7,309 bases of DNA from an uncultured Oscillospiraceae bacterium. GTDB taxonomy: Bacteria; Bacillota; Clostridia; Oscillospirales; Ruminococcaceae. This document shows positions 5,640 to 7,309 of this stretch, piece by piece. Position numbers and translations under genes: made by a program. Numbering within the stretch: the first letter of the stretch is position 1; each line of letters opens with the position of its first letter. A model generated the notes under the pieces. The model was given only the letters and a program-made list of their open reading frames with translations, was not told the DNA's origin and did not search any database. The DNA lies in the NCBI GenBank assembly GCA_900555435.1, contig USLH01000114.1, forward strand, positions 1-7,309. The letters run 5' to 3'.

Positions 5640-6986
5640 TCACTCCCCGGCACGGAAGGTGCCATAGGAGAGGGAGAAATACTGCCCCTCTTCCAGCGTG
5701 ACAGTGACGGGCTCCTCCGACCAGTCCTGTTCCAGAATGGAGTCGTAATCCATCCCTGCGTCGGAGCGGATCTCATAGTGAAGGTCATAGTCCTCGTTAG
5801 GGGACAGGGTATAGGTGCCGGCGGGAAGATCGGTGCCGATTCGGTACATTCCGGCGGAGTAAACGCCGTTTTCCGGGGAGGGGATCACGGCATTTTCCGC
5901 CGGGGTGAAGGGCTCGTCCGCATCTAAGTAAGTCCCCTCTTCGGCGAGGAAGAAGCCGAAGTTGTCGAAATAGCCGCTGTCCAGCTGGTTATTGCTCATA
6001 TTGCGGCTGGAGGAATAGGTGTCCACAAAAGCGGAATAGTTTTCATCGGTTCGGATGAAGTATTCGCCGGCGGGAATGTCTGTGCCGATCCGGTACATTC
6101 CGGCGGAGTACCAGCCGTTTTCCGGTTCTGGGAGCTTCGCCTGAGAAGCAAGTTTCGCTTTGCCGCCCCGGATCCGGACGTAATCGCCCTCTTCGGGAGT
6201 GTAGAAATAGCGAGTGCCGCCGGAGAAGATGTCCCGGATGTCGGAATCCGAGGTGCAGCTATAGAAGATCGTGACCGACAGGCTTTCTTCATCGGCGGTG
6301 AAGAAAAGTTCTTCCACCGGAAGATCCCGGCCAACCAGATACATTCCTTCGCCGTACCAGCCATCTTCCGGTTGATAAAGGGGGGCGTTTTCAATCGGGG
6401 TGATCCGGGCGCCGGAAAGCTCTACCGTTTCTTTTTCAGTCAGCTCCAGATAGCCGAAGTTTGTATAGCTTAAGTAGCTGCTGTCCGTGCCGAGAAAGGA
6501 AGAGGAGATCTGAGCGGACGCCCAGCCGTCTTCCGTTTCCACATAATAGAGGCCGGGGTCCAGGTCTTTCCCGACCCGGTAGGTACCGGAAGAGTACCAG
6601 CCGTCGGAGGAAAGCGTTCCGGCAGGGGGGCGGGTGGTGGTCCGGACGACGATGAAAAGGCCGACAATCACGATCACAATGACCGCCAGAACCGCCAGGA
6701 CTCCCAGAAATTTTCTTCCCGCACTGGGGGGACGGTAGGCGTTGGCAGGGGATTCCGGAGAAGAGGGGGCGTCCTCCGACAGCTGCTGCCAGCCGGAGGG
6801 GGCGGAAGAGGAGCGCTCCGGGGCAGGCTCTAGGGCGGAGGTGTTAGAAAGGCCGCTCCAGCCGGAGGAGGATTCTGGCGGCTCCGGTTGGGCGGAAGGG
6901 GAATCGGAGGAAGCGGCAGGTGCGGGAGCGCCGCAGTGTTCACAGAAACGGTCGGTGACTTCCGAACCGCAGAAGGGGCATTTCAA
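5640..6986 (-). CDS. zinc-ribbon membrane protein with four extracellular repeats
   Basis: This 448-residue protein of unknown function has a clear architecture. A zinc ribbon (CPFC at residues 3-6 and CEHC at 15-18) is followed by a low-complexity linker rich in Ser, Pro and Glu (20-90), one transmembrane helix (about 93-114, flanked by RK and R), and a large acidic outer part made of four units of roughly 80 residues. The units begin at 128, 208, 290 and 373, each opening with a version of NGWYSAGMYRIGTDLPAGEY. The positive charges suggest the ribbon is cytoplasmic and the repeats extracellular. The start is TTG at 6986: an AAGGAGA site lies eight bases upstream, an in-frame TAG sits two codons before it, and no ATG or GTG start would keep the first cysteine pair. 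It heads an operon with the radical SAM gene. A sensor or cell-surface scaffold role is conceivable but not shown. Confidence 0.85.
   Translation of the reverse strand: MKCPFCGSEVTDRFCEHCGAPAPAASSDSPSAQPEPPESSSGWSGLSNTSALEPAPERSSSAPSGWQQLSEDAPSSPESPANAYRPPSAGRKFLGVLAVLAVIVIVIVGLFIVVRTTTRPPAGTLSSDGWYSSGTYRVGKDLDPGLYYVETEDGWASAQISSSFLGTDSSYLSYTNFGYLELTEKETVELSGARITPIENAPLYQPEDGWYGEGMYLVGRDLPVEELFFTADEESLSVTIFYSCTSDSDIRDIFSGGTRYFYTPEEGDYVRIRGGKAKLASQAKLPEPENGWYSAGMYRIGTDIPAGEYFIRTDENYSAFVDTYSSSRNMSNNQLDSGYFDNFGFFLAEEGTYLDADEPFTPAENAVIPSPENGVYSAGMYRIGTDLPAGTYTLSPNEDYDLHYEIRSDAGMDYDSILEQDWSEEPVTVTLEEGQYFSLSYGTFRAGE
5643..6605 (-). repeat. four tandem ~80-codon repeats inside the zinc-ribbon membrane protein
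   Basis: The coding sequence contains four repeat units of 80, 82, 83 and 76 codons starting at residues 128, 208, 290 and 373. The most conserved part is the opening of each unit, with a consensus of [DN]GWYSxGMYRIGxDLPAGxY. Units 3 and 4 are closest at DNA level: 6066-6125 and 5817-5876 are identical at 53 of 60 bases, exactly 249 bases apart. Units 1 and 2 are more diverged; unit 2 has lost the PAGEY sequence (reads PVEEL). Confidence 0.8.
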
Positions 6987-7034
6987 TAGCTACATCTCCT
7001 TGCAAAAAATGGGGGATTTTGTCGTTCTGTTTCT

Positions 7035-7062
7035 ATTGTAACACACTTTTGTCGAAATGCAA
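7035..7062 (-). promoter_or_regulatory. sigma-A promoter of the zinc-ribbon/radical SAM operon
   Basis: On the minus strand, TTGCAT (7062-7057) and TACAAT (7040-7035) are separated by 16 bases. The -10 matches consensus at 5 of 6 positions and the -35 at only 3 of 6. Transcription would start near 7028, about 40 bases before the TTG start codon. Confidence 0.55.
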
Positions 7063-7071
7063 GAGATGGGC

Positions 7072-7100
7072 TTGTGAAAGCCTTCAAACTGTGATATCAT
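7072..7100 (+). promoter_or_regulatory. sigma-A promoter of the 58-residue protein gene
   Basis: TTGTGA (7072-7077) and TATCAT (7095-7100) are separated by 17 bases, matching consensus at 4 and 5 of 6 positions. The start would be near 7107, leaving a leader of about 24 bases. It is back-to-back with the minus-strand promoter at 7035-7062, with nine bases between the two -35 boxes, so one regulator could affect both. Confidence 0.6.
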
Positions 7101-7130
7101 CGGAAAAGAACGGTTTTAGGAGGGGAATCT

Positions 7131-7307
7131 ATGCGGAAAGAAAAGGGCTTCGAAGCGGGAGCGTTTTCTACTTCGGAGCGGATGATCGAGACAATTCGGG
7201 AGATCTTGGAAAACGAGGAGCTGGACGACTTTTTCTGTATTGAAGAGATCCTTGATCTTTATCATAACGAAGGGATCCCGGTTTACGGGAGGCACGACTT
7301 CAGCTGA
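7131..7307 (+). CDS. small acidic protein of 58 residues, function unknown
   Basis: The frame from ATG at 7131 to TGA at 7305-7307 encodes 58 residues. AGGAGGGG (7118-7125) lies five bases before the ATG and a good sigma-A promoter is upstream, so expression is well supported. The protein is acidic in its middle (ILENEELDDFFCIEEILDLY) and ends in GIPVYGRHDFS; most of it is likely helical, with a single cysteine (Cys36). There is no signal peptide or transmembrane segment. The D-D-F-x-C-I-E-E core and a C-terminal RHDF remind me of small unnamed proteins common in Clostridia, but I cannot verify this and give no function. The frame is complete only two bases before the window ends. Confidence 0.75.
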   Translation: MRKEKGFEAGAFSTSERMIETIREILENEELDDFFCIEEILDLYHNEGIPVYGRHDFS

Positions 7308-7309
7308 AG

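Noticed and set aside
7072..7087. CcpA cre-like sequence overlapping the -35 box of the small gene
   Set aside because: It matches the consensus except at two positions, one of them in the central CG that cre sites normally keep.

Overview
The window looks like chromosomal DNA of an anaerobic, endospore-forming gut Clostridia member (Lachnospiraceae or Oscillospiraceae type). The grounds are the forespore sigma factor gene sigG, a YlmC/YmxH sporulation protein, strong AGGAGG-type ribosome binding sites, sigma-A promoters with 16-17 bp spacers, and a fairly GC-rich sequence. Nothing indicates a phage, insertion sequence, CRISPR array, tRNA or rRNA. The content is ordinary core/accessory metabolism and sporulation; the less ordinary parts are leader RNAs and small or unnamed proteins.

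Layout. Positions 1-149: start codon, ribosome binding site, structured leader and sigma-A promoter of a minus-strand gene that lies outside the window. 161-495: ylmC/ymxH on the minus strand with a strong terminator. 496-636: a divergent spacer with a forespore-type promoter for sigG. 637-1449: sigG on the plus strand and its terminator, which also serves the convergent gene. 1462-2980: MATE efflux gene on the minus strand, whose short leader contains a complete intrinsic-terminator hairpin between the promoter and the ribosome binding site. 3023-4700: nanE and a ROK kinase (probable nanK) as a two-gene minus-strand operon with its own promoter and a 16-bp palindrome next to the -35 box. 4729-6986: a minus-strand pair, a zinc-ribbon membrane protein with four extracellular repeats followed by a PflX-type radical SAM protein. 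7035-7309: two divergent sigma-A promoters and a 58-residue protein on the plus strand, complete just before the window ends.

How the genes relate. The kinase and epimerase together would turn N-acetylmannosamine into N-acetylglucosamine 6-phosphate, feeding amino-sugar catabolism. No sialidase, neuraminate lyase or transporter is present here. sigG and ylmC are sporulation genes but face away from each other. The zinc-ribbon protein and the radical SAM protein are translationally adjacent and probably co-expressed, but their joint role is unknown. No gap between genes exceeds 300 bases.

I do not see a clear previously undescribed multi-gene system. The best leads are the unidentified leader RNA at the left edge, the attenuator-like leader of the efflux gene, the sigma-F-like residue in SigG at the position tied to CsfB/Gin recognition, and the zinc-ribbon/radical-SAM pair.
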